Source: Rhodoferax sp.
Lineage (GTDB): Bacteria; Pseudomonadota; Gammaproteobacteria; Burkholderiales; Burkholderiaceae_C
DNA: 55,281 nt
Assembly: GCA_030682475.1 (NCBI GenBank)
Contig: JAUXOA010000031.1
Coordinates: 1 to 55,281 of the forward strand
Direction: 5' to 3'
The translations under genes and the position numbers were made by a program. Positions 9,529 through 17,430 of the stretch are shown here, piece by piece. Positions within the stretch are counted from its first letter, which is position 1, and each line of letters begins with the position of its first letter. The notes under the pieces were generated by a model, which had not been told where the DNA came from, ran no database searches, and was given only the letters and a program-made list of their open reading frames with translations.

Positions 9529-10224
9529 TCAGAATGGCAGCACGTTGAGGAAGATGCGCTGCAGCCAGCCCATGGTCTGCGCTTCGTCGATATAGCCTTT
9601 GGCGCTGTATTCAATCCGGGCGTCTGCCACCTGGGTGGACGGCACGCTGTTGCTGGCGCTGACTGTGCGTGGGTTCACCACCCCCGAGAAGCGGATGAAC
9701 TCGGTGCCCTGGTTGATCAGCATCTGCTTTTCGCCGCTGACCAGCAGATTGCCGTTGGGCAGCACTTCCACCACCGTGACGGTGATCGTGCCGTTAAAGG
9801 TATTCGTGGCATTGGCGCCGCCCTTGGCGCTCATGATGTTTTTGCCACTTGCATTGGCATCTTGCGCACTGGAGAGCAAGCCGCCCAAAATTTTAGGAAT
9901 CGCGGTCAGCGCGGCACTGGAGCTGCCGCTGCGGCTGGCATTGGCAGCCGAGCTCTTGCTGGCATTCACGTTTTCGCTGACGAGAACGGTCAGAATGTCG
10001 CCTACGTTGCGTGGCCGCCAGTCTTCAAACAAGGCCGGGGCGCCAAAACCGGTCCGGTAAATCGCCCCGTTGACGGGCGCCACGGGTCGCACCTGCGCAT
10101 CGGCACGCGCTGTCATGGGGAGTTGCACCAGCGGCTCGCGCGGCAGTTGTGCACAGCCGCCCAGCAGCAGGCTGGCGGCCAATGCCCACCCTGTGTGCCA
10201 GCGCTTGGACAATATTTTCTGCAT
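9529..10224 (-). CDS. flgH: Flagellar L-ring lipoprotein FlgH
   Basis: Outer-membrane L-ring subunit, 231 residues. The lipobox LLLGGC puts the acylated cysteine at residue 24. The body has [24 protein letters not shown] and the typical C-terminal [13 protein letters not shown]. The start was set at the ATG at 10224, which overlaps the flgG stop (TGATG); a GTG sits one codon earlier. Lipoprotein maturation would need LspA, encoded at 41.8 kb. Confidence 0.96.
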   Translation of the reverse strand: MQKILSKRWHTGWALAASLLLGGCAQLPREPLVQLPMTARADAQVRPVAPVNGAIYRTGFGAPALFEDWRPRNVGDILTVLVSENVNASKSSAANASRSGSSSAALTAIPKILGGLLSSAQDANASGKNIMSAKGGANATNTFNGTITVTVVEVLPNGNLLVSGEKQMLINQGTEFIRFSGVVNPRTVSASNSVPSTQVADARIEYSAKGYIDEAQTMGWLQRIFLNVLPF

Positions 10225-11006
10225 CACAACTGCGACAGGCGCGCCAGCATCTCATCGGACGTCTTGATCACCTTGCTGTTGATTTCATACGCGCGTTGCG
10301 TCTGAATCATGTTGACCAGCTCCTGGACCACATTCACATTCGATGACTCGACATAACCCTGGCTGACAAAGCCGGCGCCGTTCTGGCCCGGCGCGCTCTG
10401 GTTGGGTGCACCGGAAGCCTCGGTTTCAACATACAGGTTTTCACCATTGCTTTGCAAGCCGGCGGCATTCAAAAATGTCGTGAGCTGGATCTGGCCGACC
10501 TGCACGTTGTTGGTGCTGCCGGCCTGGATAACCGAGACGATGCCATCGCGGGCAATCGTCACGCTGGTGGTGTTTTGCGGTAGCGTGACGGCCGGCTGCA
10601 GCAGGAAACCGCTGGCCGTGACCAACTGCCCACTGGGGTCCGTCTGGAACGAGCCGTCGCGGGTGTAACCCGCCGTTCCGTCCGGCAGCAAGACCTGAAA
10701 GAAGCCACCGCCGTTGATGGCCAGATCTTTCGGGTTGTCGGTTTTGGTCGGAGTGCCTTGCGTATGAATGCGCTCGGTCGCCACCACGCGCACGCCGGTG
10801 CCCAGTTGCAGGCCCGAGGGCATGCGGGTTTGGTCAGAGGTCTGGCTAGCACTTGGGCGCAGGTTCTGGTACATCAGATCTTCAAACACGGCACGGCTGC
10901 GCTTGAAGCCCGTGGTGCCGACGTTGGCCAGATTGTTGGCGACCACATCGAGCTGTGTTTGCTGGGCATCGAGGCCTGTTTTGGCGATTGAGAGAGAACG
11001 AATCAT
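10224..11006 (-). CDS. flgG: Flagellar distal rod protein FlgG
   Basis: 260-residue distal rod subunit. The N-terminus ([20 protein letters not shown], then [20 protein letters not shown]) is the flagellar rod/hook motif, the middle has GYTRDGSF, and the end [20 protein letters not shown] is the paired C-terminal coiled-coil segment. Exported by the flagellar type III system, no cleaved signal. It overlaps flgH by one base and follows flgF. Confidence 0.97.
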   Translation of the reverse strand: MIRSLSIAKTGLDAQQTQLDVVANNLANVGTTGFKRSRAVFEDLMYQNLRPSASQTSDQTRMPSGLQLGTGVRVVATERIHTQGTPTKTDNPKDLAINGGGFFQVLLPDGTAGYTRDGSFQTDPSGQLVTASGFLLQPAVTLPQNTTSVTIARDGIVSVIQAGSTNNVQVGQIQLTTFLNAAGLQSNGENLYVETEASGAPNQSAPGQNGAGFVSQGYVESSNVNVVQELVNMIQTQRAYEINSKVIKTSDEMLARLSQL

Positions 11007-11030
11007 GGGGAAAACTCCTGCGCGATGGGT

Positions 11031-11771
11031 TTATGAGGACAGCAGCTTGTTGGCCTGCTGGTCGTTGCTCTCAGCGGTCTGTACGGTCTTCATTTGCATC
11101 TCGAAGCGTCGCGCGTTGGCAATCATGGCGACCATCACCTCCACCGGATTGACGTTGCTGCCCTCCAGCGTGCCGGTCAGCAATTTCACTTTCGGGTCGG
11201 CCTGCGGGGTGGCGGCGCCGGCCTGCATCCGGAACAGACCATCGTCGCCGCGCTCCAGATCAGTTGCAGCGGGGTTGACCAGCTTGAGGCGACCCACTTC
11301 GGCCGCACCGCCCGCCGGGTTACCGGCGCCGAGCGCGCTCACTTTGCCCTCCGCGGTCAGCACCAGGGATGAGCCGGGCGGCACCACCAGCGGACCGGCT
11401 TCACCCAGCAGGGGCCGGCCATTCATGGTCATCAATTGGCCGTCGGCGCCGACCTGCAGATTGCCGACGCGGGTATAGGCCTCGCTGCCGTCCGGCATCT
11501 GCACGGTCAGCCAGCCGTCGCCACTGACTGCGACGTCGAGCGCGCGGCCGGTGGCCATCAGGGGGCCGGAGCGCATGTCGGCACCCGGGGTCGTGGCGAC
11601 CACCATGGCACGGGTGGCCACTTCATCGCCAACCACCGGGACGGCACGAAAGTTGTTGATCTGGGCGCGAAAACCGGGCGTTGACACATTGGCCATGTTG
11701 TTGGCCACCGAAGCCTGCTGCTCCATGGCCTGCTTCGCACCACCCATGCCGATGTAGATCATCCGGTCCAT
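11031..11771 (-). CDS. flgF: Flagellar proximal rod protein FlgF
   Basis: 246-residue rod subunit starting MDRMIYIGMGGAKQAMEQQ; the N-terminal rod motif is ANNMANVSTPGFRAQ and the C-terminal segment AMIANARRFEMQMKTVQTAE. An in-frame start 15 codons upstream exists, but AAGGA sits 6 nt before the ATG at 11771 and the homologous start matches the family. Between flgE and flgG, same strand. Confidence 0.95.
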   Translation of the reverse strand: MDRMIYIGMGGAKQAMEQQASVANNMANVSTPGFRAQINNFRAVPVVGDEVATRAMVVATTPGADMRSGPLMATGRALDVAVSGDGWLTVQMPDGSEAYTRVGNLQVGADGQLMTMNGRPLLGEAGPLVVPPGSSLVLTAEGKVSALGAGNPAGGAAEVGRLKLVNPAATDLERGDDGLFRMQAGAATPQADPKVKLLTGTLEGSNVNPVEVMVAMIANARRFEMQMKTVQTAESNDQQANKLLSS

Positions 11772-11812
11772 GATGTTTCCTTGATTTTTTTTGACGCTGC
11801 GCCGTGCCGGCA

Positions 11813-13114
11813 TCAACGCATGTTCATCAGGGTCTGCACCACCTGGTCTTGCGTCTTGACAGTCTGCGCGTTGGCCTGGTAGGTACGCTGGGCAATGATC
11901 AGGTTGACCAGTTCGGCGGTCAGGTTGACGTTGGATGCCTCCGTCGCGCCGCCGACCAGCGAGCCCAGCTTGCTGCCGGTGCCGGGGGTACCGGTCAAGG
12001 GTGGGCCAGAATTTGCGGTCTCAACCCAGACGTTGTCACCCTTGCTTTCCAGCCCGTTCGGATTCACAAAGGACGACAGCACGATCTGTCCCAGCACCTT
12101 GGTCTGCTGATTGGAGTACTTTCCTGTGATGGTGCCGTCACCATTGACGGAAAGTGTCGTCAACTGGCCGGTTGCGAAGCCGTCCGGGATCATTTTTCTG
12201 ACATCATTGACGGACCCGAACTGGGTAGTTCCGGTGACATTGATTGCTAAAGTCATTGCAGCCGAGCCGTTGCCGAAATCGAGACCCGTGAGATTTATTT
12301 TTCCGCCAACAAGGGTGCTCGCCGGCGTACCTGCGGAGTCATTCAGGGTACCTGCGGTACTGAAACCGAGCGTGCCGCTAGTGAGCGCCGCGCCTCCGCT
12401 GGCGGGAGTAGGAGGTGTGGTAGCCGGTGCGACGGCCGCCACCTTGGCACCACCCGCAGCGAGCGGCCAGCCGTCCGCAGTAGCGTAGGTAGCCCAGGTG
12501 TTGACGCCGGTCTTGACGAAGAATGTTGACAATTCATGCGAGTTGCCCAGCGAATCGAAAATAGTGACCGAATTCGAGTAATTGTAGGTAGTCGAATCTT
12601 TCGCGTTGAACGGGGTAACCGCAGGGACCTTGCCGCGCCCGTCAATATTGAACTGGGCTTCGATGTTCTGGGTCGCAGCCGGGGTCATGGGCGCCAATGG
12701 CAATTTCAGGGCCACTGGACTGCCCCCGGCGATGGCGCCGTTGGCCCCCACCTCGTAGCCCGTCAGCCGCATGCTGCTTGGACTGACGACGTACCCGCTC
12801 TTGTCCACATCGAACTGACCGTTGCGTGAGTACATAATCTCACCGGCCGGATTGCTCAGCCGGAAAAGTCCCTCGCCGTTGATAATGGCCACATCCAATG
12901 CCCGGGTGCTGGTTTGCACCGCACCTGGGCTGAAATCCTGGAAAACGCCGGCCACCTTGGTGCCCAAGCCTATCGCCGAACCCGCATAGACGTTGGAAAA
13001 CTGCACGCTGGCAGACTTGTAGCCCACAGTCCCCGAGTTGGCAATGTTGTTACCGATGACTTGGAGATTGGTGCCGGCGGCATTGAGGCCGCTAATTCCT
13101 GGTGCGAAACTCAT
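11813..13114 (-). CDS. flgE: Flagellar hook protein FlgE
   Basis: 433-residue hook subunit. N-terminal GISGLNAAGTNLQVIGNNIA with NSGTVGYKSA, an extended variable Gly/Thr/Ala-rich middle (about 130-330) that would be the surface-exposed hook domains, and the C-terminal coiled-coil segment LVNLIIAQRTYQANAQTVKT. Exported through FlhA/FlhB after rod completion, with FlgD as hook cap. 42 bp upstream of flgF. Confidence 0.96.
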   Translation of the reverse strand: MSFAPGISGLNAAGTNLQVIGNNIANSGTVGYKSASVQFSNVYAGSAIGLGTKVAGVFQDFSPGAVQTSTRALDVAIINGEGLFRLSNPAGEIMYSRNGQFDVDKSGYVVSPSSMRLTGYEVGANGAIAGGSPVALKLPLAPMTPAATQNIEAQFNIDGRGKVPAVTPFNAKDSTTYNYSNSVTIFDSLGNSHELSTFFVKTGVNTWATYATADGWPLAAGGAKVAAVAPATTPPTPASGGAALTSGTLGFSTAGTLNDSAGTPASTLVGGKINLTGLDFGNGSAAMTLAINVTGTTQFGSVNDVRKMIPDGFATGQLTTLSVNGDGTITGKYSNQQTKVLGQIVLSSFVNPNGLESKGDNVWVETANSGPPLTGTPGTGSKLGSLVGGATEASNVNLTAELVNLIIAQRTYQANAQTVKTQDQVVQTLMNMR

Positions 13115-13172
13115 GGTATTTCCTTTTTTCAGATTGATGTTGAGATAAAACTGCGCGCTGCCTGACTCAGGT

Positions 13173-13838
13173 TCAGAGAATCAACCTGACGTCACCGAGA
13201 CTGGCCTTGCGGTTCGCCCCCAGATCGAGCGCAACGCCATTGCTGCCCTGCGCCACACTGACGACGTTGGCGTAAGTCAGCGCGCTCGCCACCACCTTGG
13301 CGTCGCCCCCTGTGGCAAGCACGTTGAGGGTGTAGGCCCCATCCGCCACCGGTGCTCCGTTGTCTGCCAGGCCATCCCATGACAGCGTCTTGACACCTGG
13401 CGGCAAGGCGCCCAGGTCGTAGCTGCGAACGGTGGCGCCGGCTGCATTGGTGATCGTTGCTTTGACCGACTCGGCGGCGCCAGGCATGTCAACGGCAAAC
13501 GGCACATTTGTACCTTGCGTGAGTGCCAGCTCGTTGCCCGGCACCAGCACCGTGCGGCCAATCAAGCTGGCTGATTGCAACACCTGGCTGGAACTGCTTT
13601 GCGCCAGCAGCGCCTGGAACGCGGTATTGAGTTTTTCAATGCCGCTGACGGTGCTCATCTGGGCCAGTTGCGAGGTCAACTGGGCATTGTCCAGCGGATT
13701 GAGCGGGTCCTGGTTGTTGAGTTGCGTGACGAGCAGCTTGAGAAAGCGCTGCTCACTGCCGTCGTTTGCGTCTTTGGCCGACTTCGGCGCGCCAGGCGCA
13801 CTGGTACTGGCAGAGGGGGTGATTGCATCCAGGGCCAT
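13173..13838 (-). CDS. flgD: Flagellar hook-assembly scaffold FlgD
   Basis: 221-residue hook cap. The N-terminal export/assembly segment FLKLLVTQLNNQDPLNPLDN and AQLTSQLAQMSTVSGIEKLN is the family signature; the C-terminal half is a beta-rich FlgD tudor/FnIII-type region with the SWDGLADNGAPVADGAYTL stretch. In the flgBCDE order. Confidence 0.96.
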   Translation of the reverse strand: MALDAITPSASTSAPGAPKSAKDANDGSEQRFLKLLVTQLNNQDPLNPLDNAQLTSQLAQMSTVSGIEKLNTAFQALLAQSSSSQVLQSASLIGRTVLVPGNELALTQGTNVPFAVDMPGAAESVKATITNAAGATVRSYDLGALPPGVKTLSWDGLADNGAPVADGAYTLNVLATGGDAKVVASALTYANVVSVAQGSNGVALDLGANRKASLGDVRLIL

Positions 13839-13879
13839 AAAAATTCTCCGGTGAATGGAATATCGGGGCGGCTATGGGC

Positions 13880-14296
13880 TTACTGGCCGATCGACAGGGT
13901 TTTCAGCATCAAGGTCTTGGCGGTGTTGAGCACCTCGACGTTGGCCTGGTAGGAGCGTGAAGCCGAGATCATGTTGACCATCTCTTCGACCACATTGACG
14001 TTGGACTGGGCGACGTAACCCTGGGCATTGGCATTCGGGTTTTTAGGGTCGTGCAGCATGCGCAGGGGCGACTGATCCTCGATGACACGGGCCACTCTGA
14101 CCCCGCCGATAGCCTGCCCACCGGAAGGCGCCATCTCGAACACCACCTGGCGCGCGCGGTAGGGCTGGCCATCCGGGCCGGCAACACTGTCAGCGTTGGC
14201 CAGGTTGCTGGCGGTGACGTTCATGCGCTGGGATTGCGCCGCCATGGCGGAAGCCGCAACGTCAAAAATACTGAGCGAATTATTGGCAATAGGCAT
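13880..14296 (-). CDS. flgC: Flagellar proximal rod protein FlgC
   Basis: 138-residue rod subunit. Starts [20 protein letters not shown], with the rod motif [11 protein letters not shown], and ends with the typical [20 protein letters not shown] coiled-coil segment. [14 protein letters not shown] stretch precedes it. 17 bp downstream of flgB. Confidence 0.97.
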   Translation of the reverse strand: MPIANNSLSIFDVAASAMAAQSQRMNVTASNLANADSVAGPDGQPYRARQVVFEMAPSGGQAIGGVRVARVIEDQSPLRMLHDPKNPNANAQGYVAQSNVNVVEEMVNMISASRSYQANVEVLNTAKTLMLKTLSIGQ

Positions 14297-14313
14297 GGAC
14301 TGACTCCGCGTCG

Positions 14314-14721
14314 TTATTTCTGGATTGCTGACAACAGCGATTTGATTCTGCCGTTGAGCACCGTCAGGTTCATCTCGTAGCGCATGGCGTTGTCGGCAAA
14401 GTTGACGCGCTCAGTATCCATCTCTACCGTGTTGCCGTCGATGCTTGACTGGGTCGGCGTGCGATACAGCAGTTCCGCCTCAGCGCCTGCCTGCGCTTCG
14501 CCCGACAGATGCCGCGATGAGGTGCTGGTCATTGACACGGATTGGGATTGTCGGCCGCGCTCCACCGCTTGCGTTAGCGTGCTGCTGAAATCGAAATCGC
14601 GCGCTTTGAATCCGGGCGTGTCGGCATGCGCAATATTGGCCGACAAAACTTCCTGCCGCCGTGCCCGCAGGTTGAGAGCCTCCTGATTGAAGCGGAAGGC
14701 TGAATCCAGCTTGTCGATCAT
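14314..14721 (-). CDS. flgB: Flagellar proximal rod protein FlgB
   Basis: 135-residue rod subunit and first gene of the flgB-flgJ transcript. The chosen start gives [20 protein letters not shown], with [19 protein letters not shown] as rod motif and [16 protein letters not shown] near the end. A longer frame to 14805 is open but has no homology-like content and no better ribosome site; GGAAATGA precedes the chosen ATG. Divergent from flgA. Confidence 0.94.
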   Translation of the reverse strand: MIDKLDSAFRFNQEALNLRARRQEVLSANIAHADTPGFKARDFDFSSTLTQAVERGRQSQSVSMTSTSSRHLSGEAQAGAEAELLYRTPTQSSIDGNTVEMDTERVNFADNAMRYEMNLTVLNGRIKSLLSAIQK

Positions 14722-14879
14722 TTCATTTCCATCGGTTGAAGTCACTTGCCTGGTCGCCCAGACGCCTTTGATGAAAATAATTGTAGGCAAACCTGGTGCT
14801 GGCAATCACCCGAACAGATGGAGTTTCAAGGCCCAATTCAACGTTTCTCAGGAGTCCCCAAGGCATTAAAATTCTTTGC
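14722..14879. promoter_or_regulatory. Divergent flgB / flgA intergenic region
   Basis: 158 bp between the divergent flgB and flgA starts, expected to hold both class II promoters and FlhDC binding. I see no FliA-type box here, which fits early class expression. TACAATTAT on the minus strand (around 14785) is a possible -10 for flgB, but the -35 is not convincing. Confidence 0.4.
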
Positions 14880-15620
14880 ATGCCGCAAACGACACGTTCA
14901 TTCCTGATCAGACAGAGGGCGCTCGCCTTGCCCATGGTGCTGGCGACCTTGGCGACCCTGGCGGCGCTGACAACACCAGCCCGCAGCGCGACGCCGCAGC
15001 CGGCGCCCTCGTCCGGCAGCGCGCTCGCCGTGATCGAACGTTTTTTGTCGGGTCAAACGGCCGGGTTGCCAGGCAAGGTGGTCATCAGCATCGATACGCC
15101 GATGGCGGGTGCGCTGCCACCCTGTGAAGCACTTGAACCCTTTTTACCAAGCGGTGCCCGTCTAGGGGGGCGGCTGTCGGTCGGCGTGCGATGCAACGCG
15201 AAGCAGCCATGGACCCGTTATGTGCCGGTCTACATCGCGGTAGTGGCAACCTACTATGTCGCCGTCCGCCCGATCAACGCGGGGCAAGCGCTGATGCTCG
15301 CTGATACCGCCGTGCGCGAAGGTGATCTCACAACCCTGCCAGGCAGCGTGATTGTCGACCCGGCGCAACTGAACGGCGTGGTAGCATCCACCCGGATCGC
15401 TTCGGGTACGCCGCTACGGCGAGAGTTGCTGCGTTCCGCTACACTGGTGCAGCAGGGGCAAACCGTCAAAGTGCTCACGCAGGGAGCAGGCTTTGTGGTC
15501 AGCACAGAGGGCAAAGCCATGACCCATGCCGCAGTCGGGGCGATGGTTCAGGTCAAAATGCAGGGGGGGCAACTGCTCGGCGGTGTCGTCCGTCCAGACG
15601 GCATGGTGGAACGGAAATAA
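14880..15620 (+). CDS. flgA: Flagellar P-ring chaperone FlgA
   Basis: 246-residue periplasmic assembly factor for FlgI. A Sec signal peptide (about residues 1-36, LALPMVLATLATLAALTTPA then RS) leads to the SAF-like C-terminal domain with AVRPINAGQALMLADTAVRE, ASTRIASGTPLRRELLR, the QGQTVKVLTQGAGFVVSTEG motif and a final GVVRPDGMVERK. Start set at 14880 because it gives the signal peptide directly; no strong ribosome site is visible. Its stop codon is the first bases of a palindromic element that separates it from flgM. Confidence 0.94.
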   Translation: MPQTTRSFLIRQRALALPMVLATLATLAALTTPARSATPQPAPSSGSALAVIERFLSGQTAGLPGKVVISIDTPMAGALPPCEALEPFLPSGARLGGRLSVGVRCNAKQPWTRYVPVYIAVVATYYVAVRPINAGQALMLADTAVREGDLTTLPGSVIVDPAQLNGVVASTRIASGTPLRRELLRSATLVQQGQTVKVLTQGAGFVVSTEGKAMTHAAVGAMVQVKMQGGQLLGGVVRPDGMVERK

Positions 15621-15709
15621 TTGGGGTCAGATTCCAATTTCGTAGCAGCGCTTTGCGCTGCACCTCTTGTCCGTGAACGGACAGACGAATTTGGAATCTG
15701 ACCCCAATT
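15619..15709. repeat. Three-hairpin palindromic element (MITE/REP-like) between flgA and flgM
   Basis: Outer arms of 25 bp (15619-15643 and 15685-15709, one mismatch; core TTGGGGTCAGATTCCAA) enclose two more hairpins: GCAGCG-ctttg-CGCTGC (15645-15661) and TGTCCG-tgaa-CGGACA (15668-15683). Such cloverleaf palindromes with a TGGGGTCAGA end are known as bacterial intergenic repeats often linked to REP-associated transposases (family knowledge). It begins inside the flgA stop codon and may end the flgA transcript. Confidence 0.85.
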
Positions 15710-15731
15710 ATTGTGATTTTTTGGCATAGCC

Positions 15732-15758
15732 TAAAGTTTTGCCCTGAACAGCCGTTAT
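15732..15758 (+). promoter_or_regulatory. FliA (sigma28) promoter for flgM-flgN
   Basis: TAAAGTTT (15732-15739), 11-nt spacer, GCCGTTAT (15751-15758); 14 of 16 consensus positions with ideal spacing. It would start transcription about 20 nt before the flgM ATG (15787), giving the usual FliA-FlgM feedback loop. Confidence 0.85.
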
Positions 15759-15786
15759 ATCGGTGAGATACCCTGAGGAAAACATC

Positions 15787-16086
15787 ATGAAAATCGACCA
15801 AAACGTTACTTTTTTGAAAAACGGGGCTGACGCGTCCACCCCGGTGTCGGCCAAGAGCAGCGGCAACGTCAATCGGTCGGCGTCGCCAATGCCCGCCGTG
15901 GCGAGCCCGGTGCAGCCGCTCGCATCGACCCCTTTGCTGCCCTCTACCAACGCAGACTTTGATACCGCCCGCGTCGCCGCGATTCGCGAGAACATCAGCG
16001 CCGGCCGCTACCAGGTCAATACCGCCAAAATTGCCGATGGCTTGCTGGCGACCGTGCGTGACCTGTTAAACACCAAGGCGCCATGA
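15787..16086 (+). CDS. flgM: Anti-sigma factor FlgM
   Basis: 99-residue FliA inhibitor that is exported once the hook is finished. The N-terminal half is low-complexity, Ser/Pro/Ala-rich and probably disordered; the C-terminal half has the FlgM-type FDTARVAAIRENISAGRYQV and NTAKIADGLLATVRDLL helices that hold the sigma factor. GAGG precedes the ATG at 15787; a FliA-type promoter lies just upstream. Its stop overlaps flgN. Confidence 0.93.
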   Translation: MKIDQNVTFLKNGADASTPVSAKSSGNVNRSASPMPAVASPVQPLASTPLLPSTNADFDTARVAAIRENISAGRYQVNTAKIADGLLATVRDLLNTKAP

Positions 16087-16541
16087 GCAGCCTGCTACTC
16101 AATCACCTGACCCGGGAGCATGCCGCAATCGGGGCATTTGTCGAATTGCTGGACAGGGAAGCCGCAGCCATGACCGGTGGTGACTTCACCAGCCTGCCGG
16201 GGCTGGCCGGGCGCAAGTCACAACTGGCCGATCAGATCATGTTTTTGGGTCGCCAACGTGAGATCGAACAGCTTGCCCTGGGCTATGCTGCCGGTCGTAG
16301 CGGTGCCGATGCTGCTGCAGCAGCAGGCAGCGAAGCACTGCAAAACGCGTGGCGCGACTTACTGGCGCGCGCCGCGCAGGCCCATGAATGCAATCACCGC
16401 AATGGCGTGATGATTCACACGCATCTGGACTTCACCCGTCAATCGATCGGTTTTCTGCAAGCCAGCGGCCAGCCGCTGTATGGACCGGATGGCGCCCATA
16501 AAACAGGCAGCGCCAGCGGCAACCACCGCGCCCTCGGTTGA
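16083..16541 (+). CDS. flgN: Flagellar type III export chaperone FlgN
   Basis: 152-residue helical protein, ATGA-overlapping flgM. FlgN chaperones the hook-filament junction proteins FlgK/FlgL (family knowledge; those genes are outside the window). It begins LLNHLTREHAAIGAFVELLD and contains LPGLAGRKSQLADQI and the FlgN-type ending ATGQPLYG-like sequence (here ASGQPLYGPDG). Fairly sure from length, helix content, motif and place. Confidence 0.88.
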   Translation: MSSLLLNHLTREHAAIGAFVELLDREAAAMTGGDFTSLPGLAGRKSQLADQIMFLGRQREIEQLALGYAAGRSGADAAAAAGSEALQNAWRDLLARAAQAHECNHRNGVMIHTHLDFTRQSIGFLQASGQPLYGPDGAHKTGSASGNHRALG

Positions 16542-16594
16542 TTCATAACAACGCAGCGCGCCCGAAGCTGGCGAGTCAAATGCGCAACACTGCA

Positions 16595-17380
16595 CTAGTC
16601 AGGACGCCCTCTGCGCCCCAGTTCGAGATAGGTAATCAGCCGCTGCAATTCTGGCTCTTTCGCTCTCGGGAAATTCTGAAAACGGCAACCTAAATGGTAG
16701 AGCGGATCGAGCAGATCCTGGATATTTTGCAGATAGTTGATTTTCAGATCGGTCTCCATCAGGCCTCTCTGGCGGCAATCCAGCACCGCCTTGCTCAGCA
16801 CGGTGCCAATTGGCAGCCCTCTCAGGGTCGGATCTTTTGAGCGCAGCCCCACGCCACTGAACGACAAATCGTAAATATCAAAGGCTAGGAGCCTGTCAGG
16901 CAGATTCACCGTGCAGCGGTATGTCTCCACGAGTGGCGCCGTAGCCCGGAAAAACTCACGGCGCTGCATCCGGTACAAGCCATCCGGAAGCTGTGCGCGA
17001 AATGCCAACGCACCTTCGAACTCATGCTGTTCCGGTCGGCCGCTAACGAACTGGACGCGGATACCGTCTTGCGTGGCAGCGAAATAGTTCTCTTCCGACT
17101 CCAGCAAACGTCGGTTGTCTAGCTGCTCGGCACTGCCCTCGTAAATGAAAAGTCCGGCATTTTCATCCACTGCCAGGATGCGGGTAACGATAGGATGCGT
17201 ACGATTGCTGCATTCCACGGTAAGAAAATTCTTGCGGCTCATCAATTGTCGGAACACGCTGCTGATCGCCTTCGGATGCGTGATACGAAAATCTTCTGGC
17301 GGGGCAAGCGCGTCGCTCACCGGCAGTTGCTCGGTGGTTTTCAAAACAGCTTGTTGGGGCGAATTTTTTTCATCCATCAT
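16595..17380 (-). CDS. ycgR: Flagellar brake protein YcgR (PilZ, c-di-GMP binding)
   Basis: 261-residue protein with the N-terminal YcgR domain (about 30-125, ISSVFRQLMSRKNFLTVEC) and a C-terminal PilZ domain (about 130-250). The c-di-GMP residues are present: RMQRREFFRA (RxxxR-type) and DLSFSGVG (DxSxxG). YcgR slows or biases the motor when c-di-GMP is high. It follows a GGDEF/EAL gene on the same strand by 50 bp, so maker or breaker and receptor of the signal are likely cotranscribed under the FliA-type promoter at 19384-19410. Confidence 0.92.
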   Translation of the reverse strand: MMDEKNSPQQAVLKTTEQLPVSDALAPPEDFRITHPKAISSVFRQLMSRKNFLTVECSNRTHPIVTRILAVDENAGLFIYEGSAEQLDNRRLLESEENYFAATQDGIRVQFVSGRPEQHEFEGALAFRAQLPDGLYRMQRREFFRATAPLVETYRCTVNLPDRLLAFDIYDLSFSGVGLRSKDPTLRGLPIGTVLSKAVLDCRQRGLMETDLKINYLQNIQDLLDPLYHLGCRFQNFPRAKEPELQRLITYLELGRRGRPD

Positions 17381-17430
17381 TCTGGCATTCTATTGCGCGA
17401 GTTCAGATTCGAAGTGCAACTCTGCTTTTT

